This document shows, piece by piece, positions 25,294 to 33,837 of a stretch of 48,922 bases of DNA. Origin of the DNA: Daejeonella rubra (lineage in GTDB: Bacteria; Bacteroidota; Bacteroidia; Sphingobacteriales; Sphingobacteriaceae); contig NZ_FNHH01000031.1 of the NCBI RefSeq assembly GCF_900103545.1, forward strand, positions 1 to 48,922. The letters are read 5' to 3'. The position numbers and the translations under genes are program-made. Each line of letters opens with the position of its first letter. The stretch's first letter is position 1. The notes under the pieces are model-generated. The model had not been told where the DNA came from. It saw only the letters and a program-made list of their open reading frames with translations, and made no database searches.

Positions 25294-25920
25294 ATGAAAA
25301 CCTTATTAATTATACTGATCACCATGACGGCTACTGTAACCAGGGCACAGACATGGAATGAGGTCTTTAAGCAGAAGGAAACCCAAAAGAAATATCTCAT
25401 CCAGCAAATTGCAGCTATGAAATTGTACGCTGGTTACCTGAAAAAGGGATACGACATAGCAAATAAGGGTATTAATTCTATTAAGGATATCTCAAAGGGT
25501 GAATTTGATTTACACCAGTCCTTTTTTACGTCTTTGAAAATGATTAATCCTGCTATTGCCGGTAATAGTAAAATAGCCCAGGTGATTGCCTGGCAAGTGA
25601 CTATTTCAAAAGGTCTGCTTACTCTTAACAGTAGAACCGAACTGCCAGCATCCGACAAAAGCTATATCCGGCAGGTTAGGTTAAAAGTTATGAAAGAATG
25701 TGAACAGGATATGGAAGAATTACTCCTGGTAATTACTCAGGGCAAACTGGAAATGAAAGACGATGAACGGATTAACCGCCTGGATAAAGTATATGAAAGC
25801 ATGAAGGATAAATATCAGTTCACTCAATCCTTTTCAAACCAGGTCAAGACGCTTAGCCTCCAAAAAGAACAGGAAGAAAGAAATAACGAAGCGTCGAAAA
25901 AGCATTATGGTATCAACTAA
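25294..25920 (+). CDS. Secreted helical conjugation-operon protein (208 aa)
   Basis: Signal peptide at residues about 1-18 (LLIILITMTATVTRAQ). Mature part: KYLIQQIAAMKLYAGYLKKGYDIANKGINSIKDISKGEFDLHQSFFTSL. It is a close paralogue of the next protein (25934): shared KKGY-I--KG---IKDIS-G-F-LH--F, NPAI and DDER motifs. Database entries of this type are sometimes labelled TerB-like, but no tellurite-resistance evidence is visible. Start and stop of neighbours are 1 and 13 bp away, so it belongs to the tra operon and is probably a periplasmic part of the transfer machine. Confidence 0.8.
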   Translation: MKTLLIILITMTATVTRAQTWNEVFKQKETQKKYLIQQIAAMKLYAGYLKKGYDIANKGINSIKDISKGEFDLHQSFFTSLKMINPAIAGNSKIAQVIAWQVTISKGLLTLNSRTELPASDKSYIRQVRLKVMKECEQDMEELLLVITQGKLEMKDDERINRLDKVYESMKDKYQFTQSFSNQVKTLSLQKEQEERNNEASKKHYGIN

Positions 25921-25933
25921 TTAAAAGAAGATT

Positions 25934-26563
25934 ATGAAAGCATTTTGGATAATAATAGTCATGCTGATTGGGACTACCACCTTTTCGAGGGCTCAGTCTA
26001 CAGAAATACAGCAATTGCTGCTGAATTACGAAAAGCTTAATCAGCTTAAAAATATCCTTTCGGATATGAAAAAAGGCTATAAGATAGTTAGCAAAGGCTA
26101 TACTGCCATTAAGGATATTTCACAAGGTAACTTCAATTTGCATGAAGCCTTTATAGATGGATTGATGGCTGTTAATCCTGCAATCAAAAATTACAAAAGG
26201 GTAGTTGATATCATCAGCTATCAGAAAAATATCGTCAGGGAATACAAATCTGCTTTTATCCGTTTCAAGCAGAACGGAAGTTTTAGCCCGGATGAAATTG
26301 AATATCTGGGGGAGATTTATGGACAGCTTTTCAATAAAAGTATCCAGAACCTGGATGAATTGGCAACCGTCATAACTTCTTCAAAGCTGAGTATGAGTGA
26401 TGATGAACGCTTGCAGGCCATTGACCGGATTTTTGCAGATACCGAAGACAAGCTTCAATTCCTGAGAGATTTTAATAAACAGGCAAATCTCCTGGCCATT
26501 CAGCGTAGCAGGGAAAAACAGGATGTTGCAACCATGCAGCAACTTTATCAGGGAAACCAGTAA
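25934..26563 (+). CDS. Secreted helical conjugation-operon protein, paralogue (209 aa)
   Basis: Signal peptide at residues about 1-20 (FWIIIVMLIGTTTFSRAQ). The mature chain has QLKNILSDMKKGYKIVSKGYTAIKDISQGNFNLHEAFIDGLMAVNPAI, paralogous to the preceding protein, and ends in LAIQRSREKQDVATMQQLYQGNQ, which resembles the end of the protein at 24600. All three probably derive from one ancestral periplasmic subunit. It ends 11 bp before traJ. Confidence 0.8.
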   Translation: MKAFWIIIVMLIGTTTFSRAQSTEIQQLLLNYEKLNQLKNILSDMKKGYKIVSKGYTAIKDISQGNFNLHEAFIDGLMAVNPAIKNYKRVVDIISYQKNIVREYKSAFIRFKQNGSFSPDEIEYLGEIYGQLFNKSIQNLDELATVITSSKLSMSDDERLQAIDRIFADTEDKLQFLRDFNKQANLLAIQRSREKQDVATMQQLYQGNQ

Positions 26564-26574
26564 AACAAAGAATC

Positions 26575-27789
26575 ATGAGAAAACTTAAAATTTTAGCCGT
26601 CATTCTGATGGTTGCGGGGATACTCTTTCCCGAAATTTCAAAGGCGCAGGGCTTAGCGACCGATGTTCAGGGCCTTCAATCTGTGCTGGATCAGGTTTAT
26701 AAAGACATGATCCCGCTTTGCAGCAAACTAATTGGGGTAGCAAGAGGGATAGCGGGTTTTGCAGCATTATGGTACATAGCCGCACGGGTTTGGAGGCAGA
26801 TAGCAGCGGCAGAACCGATTGACTTCTACCCCTTGTTACGCCCCTTTGCTTTAGGCATGGCCATACTTCTTTTTCCTGCCGTATTAGCACTGATGAATGG
26901 CGTATTACAACCTATTGTAAGCGCTACAGGCGGAATGGTGAAGGATTCCAATAAGGCGATTGCAGCTTTATTAAAGAAAAAGGCAGAAGCTGTAAAAGAT
27001 TCAAAAGTCTGGCAAATGTATGTAGGCGAGAACGGTAGTGGTGATCGCGATAAATGGTACAAGTATACCCACCCAAAAGATGCTATAGGTTCAGGAGAAG
27101 GCACATTCGAAAGCCTCGGAAATGATGTGAAATTCTGGATGGATAAACAGAGTTACAATTTCCGGAACACCATTAAACAATGGATGAGCGAAGTATTACA
27201 GGTACTTTATGAAGCGGCCGCTTTATGTATCAATACCATCCGAACCTTTTATTTGGTAGTTCTGGCTATTCTGGGGCCATTGGTATTTGGCTTTGCCGTA
27301 TTCGACGGCTTTCAACATACTCTTACTGTTTGGATTGCACGATACGTAAACGTGTTTCTATGGCTGCCGGTAGCTAATATTTTCGGTTCAATTCTAGGAA
27401 AAATTCAGGAGAATATGCTGAAACTGGATATATCGCAAGTGCAAAGCGCAGGTGACACATTTTTCAGTTCTACTGACACAGCCTATCTCATATTTATGGT
27501 CATTGGAATTGTAGGCTATTTCACAGTTCCCGGAGTTGCCAATTACATTGTTCACGCGGGTGGAGGAAATGCCCTGCTTCAAAAAGTAAATACCATAGTT
27601 AGCAATTCCTCTAATGGGTTGATTTCTTCCGGGGCTTCAAAATCAGGAATGATGGCAGATGCATTAGGTGATCAGAGAGGAAGAATGACTCAGGGAATGT
27701 CTGGATTTGCAAACTCTTCCGGCTACTTCAATAATGGCAAAGAAAGTTCATCTAGTCATCAGGAGGAAAGGCTTTCCGGCAAGTCCTGA
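26575..27789 (+). CDS. traJ: TraJ conjugation protein (VirB6-like, 404 aa)
   Basis: Polytopic inner-membrane channel component. An N-terminal signal or anchor helix (ILAVILMVAGILFPEISKAQG) is followed by at least five hydrophobic segments, including LIGVARGIAGFAALWYIAARVW, PFALGMAILLFPAVLALMNGVL, TFYLVVLAILGPLVFGFAVF, ARYVNVFLWLPVANIFGSIL and YLIFMVIGIVGYFTVPGVANYIV. The FGFAVFDGFQ--L--WIARYVNVFLWLPVANIFG block is characteristic of Bacteroidetes TraJ. The C-terminal 60 residues are Gly/Ser/Asn-rich and polar. Confidence 0.93.
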   Translation: MRKLKILAVILMVAGILFPEISKAQGLATDVQGLQSVLDQVYKDMIPLCSKLIGVARGIAGFAALWYIAARVWRQIAAAEPIDFYPLLRPFALGMAILLFPAVLALMNGVLQPIVSATGGMVKDSNKAIAALLKKKAEAVKDSKVWQMYVGENGSGDRDKWYKYTHPKDAIGSGEGTFESLGNDVKFWMDKQSYNFRNTIKQWMSEVLQVLYEAAALCINTIRTFYLVVLAILGPLVFGFAVFDGFQHTLTVWIARYVNVFLWLPVANIFGSILGKIQENMLKLDISQVQSAGDTFFSSTDTAYLIFMVIGIVGYFTVPGVANYIVHAGGGNALLQKVNTIVSNSSNGLISSGASKSGMMADALGDQRGRMTQGMSGFANSSGYFNNGKESSSSHQEERLSGKS

Positions 27790-27830
27790 TCAATCTCAAA
27801 TCTCATGTCTCAAATCTAAAATCTCAAAAC

Positions 27831-28448
27831 ATGTTCCATCAACTCAAAAATATAGACACCGCTTTTAAGCATATCAAGGCTTTCAGCATTATCATGATAG
27901 TGGCATGTATAGTGATTTCCTTATTCGCGCTGGTAAAAAGCTATCGGGCAACAGAAGCCGCACAAAACAGGATTTATATTCTGGCAAATGGTAAAGCTCT
28001 GGAAGCTTTTTCTGCAGGTCGTAAGGATAACATACAGGTTGAAGCCAAAGATCACGTCAAAACCTTCCATCAGTATTTCTTTGGCTTAGACCCTGATGAT
28101 AAGGTAATCCAGGCTAATGTAAGTAAGGCGCTGTATTTAGCTGACCGGTCAGCTAAGTCTCAATATGATAACCTGAAGGAGAACGGCTATTATTCAAACC
28201 TGATAGCTGCCAACATCAGCCAGGAAATCAATGTAGATAGTGTCGAGTTGGACATCAATCAGTACCCCTATTTCTTCCGGTGTTTTGCAACGCAAAAATT
28301 GATTAGGGCAACATCAACAGCAAACAGGACCTTAATAACTGAAGGGTTTTTGCGCAACGTCAGCCGATCAGACAATAACCCGCATGGCTTTCTAATCGAA
28401 CGGTGGAAGACCATCAGTAACAGGGATACCACTTTGCAAAATCAATAG
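27831..28448 (+). CDS. traK: TraK conjugation protein (VirB8-like, 205 aa)
   Basis: Short cytoplasmic N terminus, one transmembrane helix at residues about 18-40 (AFSIIMIVACIVISLFALV), then a periplasmic domain with RIYILANGKALEAFSAGRKDNIQVEAKDHVKTFHQYFFGLDPDD, the TraK signature. It is a scaffold subunit of the inner-membrane complex equivalent to VirB8. It is followed 2 bp later by a small membrane-protein gene. Confidence 0.93.
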   Translation: MFHQLKNIDTAFKHIKAFSIIMIVACIVISLFALVKSYRATEAAQNRIYILANGKALEAFSAGRKDNIQVEAKDHVKTFHQYFFGLDPDDKVIQANVSKALYLADRSAKSQYDNLKENGYYSNLIAANISQEINVDSVELDINQYPYFFRCFATQKLIRATSTANRTLITEGFLRNVSRSDNNPHGFLIERWKTISNRDTTLQNQ

Positions 28449-28450
28449 CC

Positions 28451-28675
28451 ATGTTTTTAATCAAAAGAAAGAATAAACACGAAAAGGACTTTAATCAGGA
28501 TGTTTTAGCCATGCGGATTGCTAAGCGCATCATCAGACTACAGGTTTTTATAGCTAATTATTTAAACTCAAAAGCTGTTCATTTTTCACAGGATCAGAAG
28601 AAAGGGATTCTGATAAGCATCTGCGCAGTATTTGGAGGTATCAGCCTGTATATCATTCTTAAATCAATTAATTAA
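28451..28675 (+). CDS. Small membrane protein in the TraL position (74 aa)
   Basis: Basic N-terminal half (KRKNKHEKDFNQDVLAMRIAKRIIRLQ) and one C-terminal transmembrane helix (GILISICAVFGGISLYIIL). It lies between traK and traM, where CTnDOT-type operons carry traL, and has similar size and topology, but sequence identity with TraL cannot be judged here. It is 2 bp after traK. Confidence 0.75.
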   Translation: MFLIKRKNKHEKDFNQDVLAMRIAKRIIRLQVFIANYLNSKAVHFSQDQKKGILISICAVFGGISLYIILKSIN

Positions 28676-28702
28676 ACAATTTAAAACAAGCTTTAAAAAG
28701 CT

Positions 28703-28709
28703 AAGGAGG
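28703..28709 (+). promoter_or_regulatory. Strong Shine-Dalgarno (AAGGAGG) for traM
   Basis: AAGGAGG, 4 bp before the ATG at 28714, fixes the traM start. Like the site before traG, it is stronger than is usual in this phylum. Confidence 0.6.
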
Positions 28710-28713
28710 CGTT

Positions 28714-29874
28714 ATGAAAAAACAACATTCAGCAGAATTTTTAAGAAACAGAAAGTTTTTAATGGTACTGCCGCTTTTGGTATTACCCTTTCTGACCATG
28801 GCATTCTGGGCATTAGGCGGAGGCAAAGGAAACCGTAATCTGACCGCCGTTCAGGATGCACAGAAAGGTTTCAATACTGAATTGCCGCAAGCAAAGTTTA
28901 ACCCGGATGAAAAACAGGATAAGTTCAGCATTTATGAGTCTTCGGCAAAGGATACGCAGGAAACCAATGGCATCTACAGCCAGCTTGCTTTTTCGGAAAG
29001 CGGGGAAGGACTGACCGATCCTAATGAAGATCGTATTAATGAGAAGCTGGCTCAGATCAATTCTGAAATAAACAGGCAAACCTCAGAAGGTAGCCCCTAC
29101 TCCTCCGGGAGAAGCAGAACTAATGGTTATTCCGGGAACATGGGCACAGATGTAAACCGGCTTGAGGATCTGATGCAAAACATGCAAAGTGGAAACGGGG
29201 ATGATCCGGAAATGCGACAACTGAATACCTTACTCGAAAAGGTACTGGATATTCAGCATCCCGGAAGGGCAAGGGAAAAACAAAAAGAAGCATCTCTAAA
29301 TAACGCAGAGGGAGCATACGCTGTACATCTGGCAGACGGTAAGGAAACTAAGCAAAGCCTGTTCTCTGTGGCAAAGGACACAAACAGTAAGCAGTCGGAT
29401 TATGTTGCCAATGCCATACAAGCTGTTATTCATCAGGATCAGGAAATTGTATCTGGTTCGGTGGTAAAACTTCGCTTGCTGGATAGTATTTATGTCAATG
29501 GAACGCTCATTCCAAAAAATGAATTTGTTTATGGTATCGCCTCGGTTGATGCTGAACGCCTGAAAATCGAAATTGCTACACTTCGCCATCGTAATTCTAT
29601 TCTACCCGTAGCCCTTTCTGCTTATGATATGGATGGCCTGGAAGGCTTATATATACCAGGGGCAATAACAAGAGATGCTGCTAAAAGCGGTGTGGATGAT
29701 GCCATTCAAAGTTTGCAGATCATGACGATGGACCCTTCTGTTTCGGCGCAGGTAGCCGGGGCAGGTATTCAGGCAGCCAAAGGCTTATTCAGCAGAAAAG
29801 CGAAGCAGGTTAAGGTGAAAGTGAAGGCCGGATACCAGCTTTTACTCAGAGATAATAATCAAAAGAATAATTAA
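28714..29874 (+). CDS. traM: TraM conjugation protein (VirB10-like, 386 aa)
   Basis: Cytoplasmic start, one transmembrane helix at residues about 14-32 (FLMVLPLLVLPFLTMAFWAL), and a long polar, Gln/Asn/Ser-rich linker (about 35-200) thought to span the periplasm. The C-terminal domain VANAIQAVIHQDQEIVSGSVVKLRLLDSIYVNGTLIPKNEFVYGIA is the conserved TraM/VirB10-like beta domain, followed by LSAYDMDGLEGLYIPGAITRDAAKSG. It bridges the inner and outer membranes. traN follows after 11 bp. Confidence 0.94.
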   Translation: MKKQHSAEFLRNRKFLMVLPLLVLPFLTMAFWALGGGKGNRNLTAVQDAQKGFNTELPQAKFNPDEKQDKFSIYESSAKDTQETNGIYSQLAFSESGEGLTDPNEDRINEKLAQINSEINRQTSEGSPYSSGRSRTNGYSGNMGTDVNRLEDLMQNMQSGNGDDPEMRQLNTLLEKVLDIQHPGRAREKQKEASLNNAEGAYAVHLADGKETKQSLFSVAKDTNSKQSDYVANAIQAVIHQDQEIVSGSVVKLRLLDSIYVNGTLIPKNEFVYGIASVDAERLKIEIATLRHRNSILPVALSAYDMDGLEGLYIPGAITRDAAKSGVDDAIQSLQIMTMDPSVSAQVAGAGIQAAKGLFSRKAKQVKVKVKAGYQLLLRDNNQKNN

Positions 29875-29885
29875 ACATCAAGATC

Positions 29886-30671
29886 ATGAAACCATTAAAA
29901 TTAACAACACTGCTTTACATTTTGTTAATGCAGGCATCCGTATTCGCTCAGGATACGATCTTCGTTAGCCATGATAAAACGACTGCAATTGAATTCCCTA
30001 CAGGAATCCGAAACCCTGTAAGTACGGACGGAATCGCAGCCAATATGACGAATGATCATACTCTTGCGCTAAAGGCTATCAAAACTGGATTAACTGAACG
30101 TATTCTTGAAGTGGTCGATCTCGACGGAATAGTCTATCATTTTCCTATCTCTTATTCTTATGGTAGAGCAGGCAAGCTGATCAGGATTTCTGAAAGTCCA
30201 CGACCGGAGGAAAAAGCGATACCGGTGAAAGTAAACGCAATTGAATCTATCAGCCAGCGTATCGCGAAAAACAAGAAGTTTAATCGGGTTACACATGATA
30301 AAAACAGCAAGATGAAATCAGCTTTAGGAAACATCGCTATTTCAGGGAATACGCTTTTTTATAAGATCAGGTTAAGCAACCGCTCCAATATCAGCTATGA
30401 TATCGATTTTATCAGGTTTTATGTCCGTGACCTAACACGAGCTAAACGAACAGTTACACAGGAACAGGAAATATATCCGGTTGGCTCTTATGGATTAGAT
30501 GCTCCGGGTATAGAAGGAAAGAGTAGCGAAACCTTTGTTTTTGCTTTTAATAAATTCCCCATAACCAGGGATAAAGCACTTTTTGTTGAAGTATACGAAA
30601 AAAATGGTGGGCGGCATTTGTATTTAAAGGTAAAACAAAAGGATATCGAAAACGCCAGGAAAATTAAGTAA
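29886..30671 (+). CDS. traN: TraN conjugation protein (VirB9-like, DUF4138, 261 aa)
   Basis: Signal peptide at residues about 1-21 (LTTLLYILLMQASVFAQD), then DTIFVSHDKTTAIEFPTGIRNPVSTDGIAANMTNDHTLALKAIKTG, the start of the VirB9-like beta domain. GNTLFYKIRLSNRSNISYDIDFIRFYVRD is the recognised DUF4138 block. It is an outer-membrane-core subunit pairing with TraM. Length is close to the family norm. It is the last recognisable structural transfer gene here. traO, traP and traQ do not follow. Confidence 0.94.
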   Translation: MKPLKLTTLLYILLMQASVFAQDTIFVSHDKTTAIEFPTGIRNPVSTDGIAANMTNDHTLALKAIKTGLTERILEVVDLDGIVYHFPISYSYGRAGKLIRISESPRPEEKAIPVKVNAIESISQRIAKNKKFNRVTHDKNSKMKSALGNIAISGNTLFYKIRLSNRSNISYDIDFIRFYVRDLTRAKRTVTQEQEIYPVGSYGLDAPGIEGKSSETFVFAFNKFPITRDKALFVEVYEKNGGRHLYLKVKQKDIENARKIK

Positions 30672-30682
30672 AACTTGTTTAT

Positions 30683-31711
30683 ATGGAAATTATAAAAGAG
30701 AAAGAAGCAGAAGTTTTCGATTTCCTGGATAAGGAATTAACATCAGGTAAAAAGTGGCTTGTATATGAAGCCGGCTCTGTTATTAAAAATTCCAATGAAT
30801 TACACTGTTTTAAAGATCCACCTGGCGCAAAGCAATATGCTCATGATAATACCTCCGATTTTGACAGGATGGTAACTGAATCTATAAGAATTTTTTTAGA
30901 AACAATTAACAAAAGCAATATGAACACACAAAATTTAGAATACCTGCAAACCAATTTAAAGTATTTTGGTTTCGGTGACAAGCTGAATGAAGCTTTGGAA
31001 AAAAACATCAAGGACGAAAAGGCTGAATTTCAATTGAAGGTCGAGATCCCCCATTTTAATAATAAAATGGATTATACACTTCATTTTAAAAAGTCCAGCC
31101 AGTCGGATATGTATTTCTTTAACCGCTACGATGCAGCCTTGCAGAATGGTAAGCCGGAGCTGGATAAAATACAGGGATTTTATGTGAACAAGGGCCATGG
31201 CATAACCGCTAAGGAATCATTCAACCTGCTTGAAGGGCGTTCGGTATTTAAGGAGATGGTTAATAAAGAGGGAGAAAAGTATAATGCCTGGTTAAAGCTG
31301 GATTTCGAAAATAGTGACCAGCACGGCAATTATAAGATCAAGCAGTTCAGCGATCAATATGGTTTTAACCTTGATAAAACACTGGCTAACTTTCCGATCA
31401 AAGAGCTTAGTGACCCGGAGCAGAAAAAACAACTGCTTAGCTCCCTTGAAAAAGGCAACGCACAGCAGGTAACCGTTAGTAAAGATGGTAAGGAGGTGAA
31501 ATATTATATTGAGGCCGTCCCCCAATTTAAGAATATTAACGTGTATGACCAGAAGATGCATACGGTCAGAAGACAAAACATTCAGGATTTTAAGGTAAAT
31601 AAAGGGGTAGGAGAAGGACAGAAGCCTGCTAAGAAGCAGGAGCAGAAAAAGGATGCTGAAGATGGTCAGCCGAAGCAAAAGCAAGCAAGAAAGCGGAAAT
31701 TATCTGTTTAG
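30683..31711 (+). CDS. DUF3945-like ICE protein (342 aa)
   Basis: Soluble, charged protein with an N-terminal domain of about 75 residues, a middle part (LEYLQTNLKYFGFGDKLNEALEKNI, then FQLKVEIPHFNNKMDYTLHFKKSSQSDMYFFNRYDA) that is common in DUF3945/DUF4099-type proteins of Bacteroidetes mobile elements, and a C-terminal region (about 180-315) ending in a Lys/Gln-rich tail. The biochemical role is unknown. Its 3' half, from 31219 on, is repeated with changes at 33869-34368, downstream of the Fic gene. A strong hairpin terminator follows the stop, so it ends the tra transcript. Confidence 0.8.
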   Translation: MEIIKEKEAEVFDFLDKELTSGKKWLVYEAGSVIKNSNELHCFKDPPGAKQYAHDNTSDFDRMVTESIRIFLETINKSNMNTQNLEYLQTNLKYFGFGDKLNEALEKNIKDEKAEFQLKVEIPHFNNKMDYTLHFKKSSQSDMYFFNRYDAALQNGKPELDKIQGFYVNKGHGITAKESFNLLEGRSVFKEMVNKEGEKYNAWLKLDFENSDQHGNYKIKQFSDQYGFNLDKTLANFPIKELSDPEQKKQLLSSLEKGNAQQVTVSKDGKEVKYYIEAVPQFKNINVYDQKMHTVRRQNIQDFKVNKGVGEGQKPAKKQEQKKDAEDGQPKQKQARKRKLSV

Positions 31712-31726
31712 AGTTCTTTAAGAGAT

Positions 31727-31750
31727 GGCCCGCGTTGCGGGCCTCTTTAT
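31727..31750 (+). terminator. Rho-independent terminator of the tra operon
   Basis: GGCCCGC (31727-31733), loop GTT, GCGGGCC (31737-31743), then CTCTTTATTT. It lies 16 bp after the stop of the DUF3945-like gene. A near-identical terminator follows the second copy at 34383. Confidence 0.8.
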
Positions 31751-31997
31751 TTCAGATCTATACGCTTTTCCTAGATACTGCTCGTTTCTGCACAGATGAT
31801 TATAACGTAGTTTTGGAGGAAAAACGAACGGGACTCAATCTAGAAAAAACTGAAGAAACGGAAGTTAAGGTCGGCACGGATAGGTTGTGTTTTCCATTGT
31901 TGCTTTATTTTGTCCTTACTATAATATAATCATTTTAAGGAAAAATATGCCATGTTTAATGGTGGGATCCTAAATTCCTTAACTTAATGATTCGAGC
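31751..31997. other. Non-coding stretch before the iterons
   Basis: About 250 bp without a credible gene. A 64-codon ORF starting inside the terminator hairpin (31735-31929) has no RBS, no protein-like composition and is not called. No other structure is seen. Confidence 0.5.
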
Positions 31998-32141
31998 ACG
32001 TTTCATTATTATATAAATAATACGTTCGATCATTATAGTTTTTACACGTTTGATTATTATAATTTTTACACGTTTGATTATTATAATTTTAATACGTTTG
32101 ATTATTATAATTTTCGTACTATTGATTATTATGAAAATAAC
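31998..32141. repeat. Iteron array: six tandem 24-bp direct repeats
   Basis: Six units start at 31998, 32022, 32046, 32070, 32094 and 32118, exactly 24 bp apart. The best units share ACGTTTGATTATTATAATTT followed by a variable 4-bp tail. Unit 1 and the last unit are more degenerate. There are no unique spacers, so it is not CRISPR. The array ends 50 bp before the Fic-fusion gene. The period of 24 bp (a little over two helical turns) puts repeated sites nearly on one face. It is an operator array or a small replication/partition site; the first is more likely given the AbiEi-like wing of the downstream protein. Confidence 0.85.
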
Positions 32142-32191
32142 ACGGTTATTTACGCGGGGAATTCATCTTCAGAATTAAACTAAACACAGCT

Positions 32192-33751
32192 ATGGCAACA
32201 CCAGCAGAGAAATTGGCGGATGCGTTAGACACACTACACGCGCTACAAAATAAAGGCATGGTAGCGATCCATACCGATGATATCAGTACGGTTTACAGGC
32301 AGCGCTTAACAAAGAACGGGTTCCTGAAGGAGGTACTTAAAGGTTGGTACATACCATCACATCCCGATGAAAGGCCCGGGGATAGCACATCCTGGTATGC
32401 TAACTATTGGGATTTTTGCAGCCGCTACATTAGCGAAAAGTACGGCAATAGTTATATCGTTTCCGCTGACCATTCTTTACAACTCCATTCCGGAAACCAA
32501 ACAGTGCCGGCTCAGTTGGTGATCCGGGCACCTGAGGCGTCCAACTTCAAAACAGATCTGCCCCATCATACTTCGCTGTTCCATATGAGGGGGGAACTGC
32601 CGGCAGCTGATCTTAGGGAAAAGCAGAACGGTATCATGTTATATACACTGCCTGCCGCACTGGTGTTTTGTGGTCAATCCATATTTACACAAAGCCCGAC
32701 AGACGCACGGGCCGCATTGGCACTGATTGGCGATTCATCCGAAGTTTTGACCATCCTGTTGAACGGAGGACACACTACTATCGCCGGAAGACTATGCGGC
32801 GCTTTCCGGAATATTGGCCGCGACAGGATCGCCAATGATATTCTAAAAGCGATGAAGGCGGCTGATTACGATATAAGGGAGACCGATCCATTTGAAACAA
32901 AGATAGATGTGGGCCTGTCATTCAAAGAAAGGTCTCCTTATGCGAATAGAATAAGGCTAATGTGGAACACCATGCGCAACGGGGTGATCGAGGTATCCCC
33001 AAGGGCACCCGGTATACCTCAGGATAAAGACACTTATCTTAAAGCGGTCGAAGAGGTTTATGTAACCGATGCCTATCACTCACTGTCCATAGAAAGATAT
33101 CGGGTTACGCCTGAGCTGATCGAAAGGGTTCGAAGCGGGCAGTGGAATAGTGAAGGGAACAAGGATGATCGTCAGCAAAAAGATGCGATGGCGGCACGCG
33201 GTTACTGGCAGGCATTTCAGGTCGTCAAAGAGAGTATCCATAAAATATTAGATGGCGCAAATGCCGGAACGATAGCAGACGAGGAACACCAGGACTGGTA
33301 TCGGGAATTGTTCGGCCCGAGTGTAACTGCTGGCATATTAAAGGCCGGCGATCTGGCCGGTTACAGGACACACCAAGTGTATATAGGCGGGTCCAAGCAT
33401 GTTCCGTTAAATGTACCTGCATTGAGAGATGCTATGCCATTGTTGTTCGAACTTTTGGCCAGCGAGCCTGAGGCATCGGTACGTGCCGTTTTGGGTCATT
33501 TTGTGTTTGTTAATATCCATCCCTATATGGATGGAAACGGCAGGATCGGCAGGTTTATGATGAACGTGATGCTTGCTTCCGGCGGCTATCCCTGGACAGT
33601 AATACCTGTCGAAAAACGGGCGGAGTATATGAGTTGCCTGGAAACGGCAAGCGTGACAGGCGATATAACCCCATTTGCAAAATTTATAGCAGAGTTGGTG
33701 CAACTTGGCATGGACGGAAAGCCGGCAGCGACTTTGGAAAATATTAAATAG
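32192..33751 (+). CDS. AbiEi-like winged-helix / Fic-domain fusion protein (519 aa)
   Basis: Residues about 1-60 form an AbiEi-type winged helix (GMVAIHTDDISTVYRQRLTKNGFLKEVLKGWYIP), and about 60-200 resemble the AbiEi C-terminal domain (TLPAALVFCGQSIF). The C-terminal half is a Fic domain with the active-site motif HPYMDGNGR at 443-451 (catalytic His443), expected to transfer AMP or another nucleotide group to proteins. S297-L-S-I-E301 fits the class II inhibitory helix motif SxxxE, followed by Arg where Gly/Asn is usual. The protein could bind its own promoter through the wHTH (iterons 50 bp upstream) and act as toxin and regulator in one chain. G+C is higher than in neighbours, which suggests separate acquisition. 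Confidence 0.88.
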   Translation: MATPAEKLADALDTLHALQNKGMVAIHTDDISTVYRQRLTKNGFLKEVLKGWYIPSHPDERPGDSTSWYANYWDFCSRYISEKYGNSYIVSADHSLQLHSGNQTVPAQLVIRAPEASNFKTDLPHHTSLFHMRGELPAADLREKQNGIMLYTLPAALVFCGQSIFTQSPTDARAALALIGDSSEVLTILLNGGHTTIAGRLCGAFRNIGRDRIANDILKAMKAADYDIRETDPFETKIDVGLSFKERSPYANRIRLMWNTMRNGVIEVSPRAPGIPQDKDTYLKAVEEVYVTDAYHSLSIERYRVTPELIERVRSGQWNSEGNKDDRQQKDAMAARGYWQAFQVVKESIHKILDGANAGTIADEEHQDWYRELFGPSVTAGILKAGDLAGYRTHQVYIGGSKHVPLNVPALRDAMPLLFELLASEPEASVRAVLGHFVFVNIHPYMDGNGRIGRFMMNVMLASGGYPWTVIPVEKRAEYMSCLETASVTGDITPFAKFIAELVQLGMDGKPAATLENIK

Positions 33752-33837
33752 ATCTTGATCGTTTAACCTGGCCAACTGATAAGTAAAACTGATCGAGTGA
33801 CTTTTTCCGAAGTCTGATCTGATAGACCTACGTTTGC

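Noticed and set aside
25294..26563. Tellurite resistance (TerB-like) function for the two secreted proteins
   Set aside because: They are signal-peptide proteins inside a tra operon, and nothing in the sequence supports a tellurite role.
31735..31929. 64-codon ORF after the tra operon
   Set aside because: It starts inside the terminator hairpin, has no RBS and no recognisable feature.
31998..32141. Iteron array as a CRISPR array
   Set aside because: The 24-bp units abut directly with no unique spacers and no cas genes are present.
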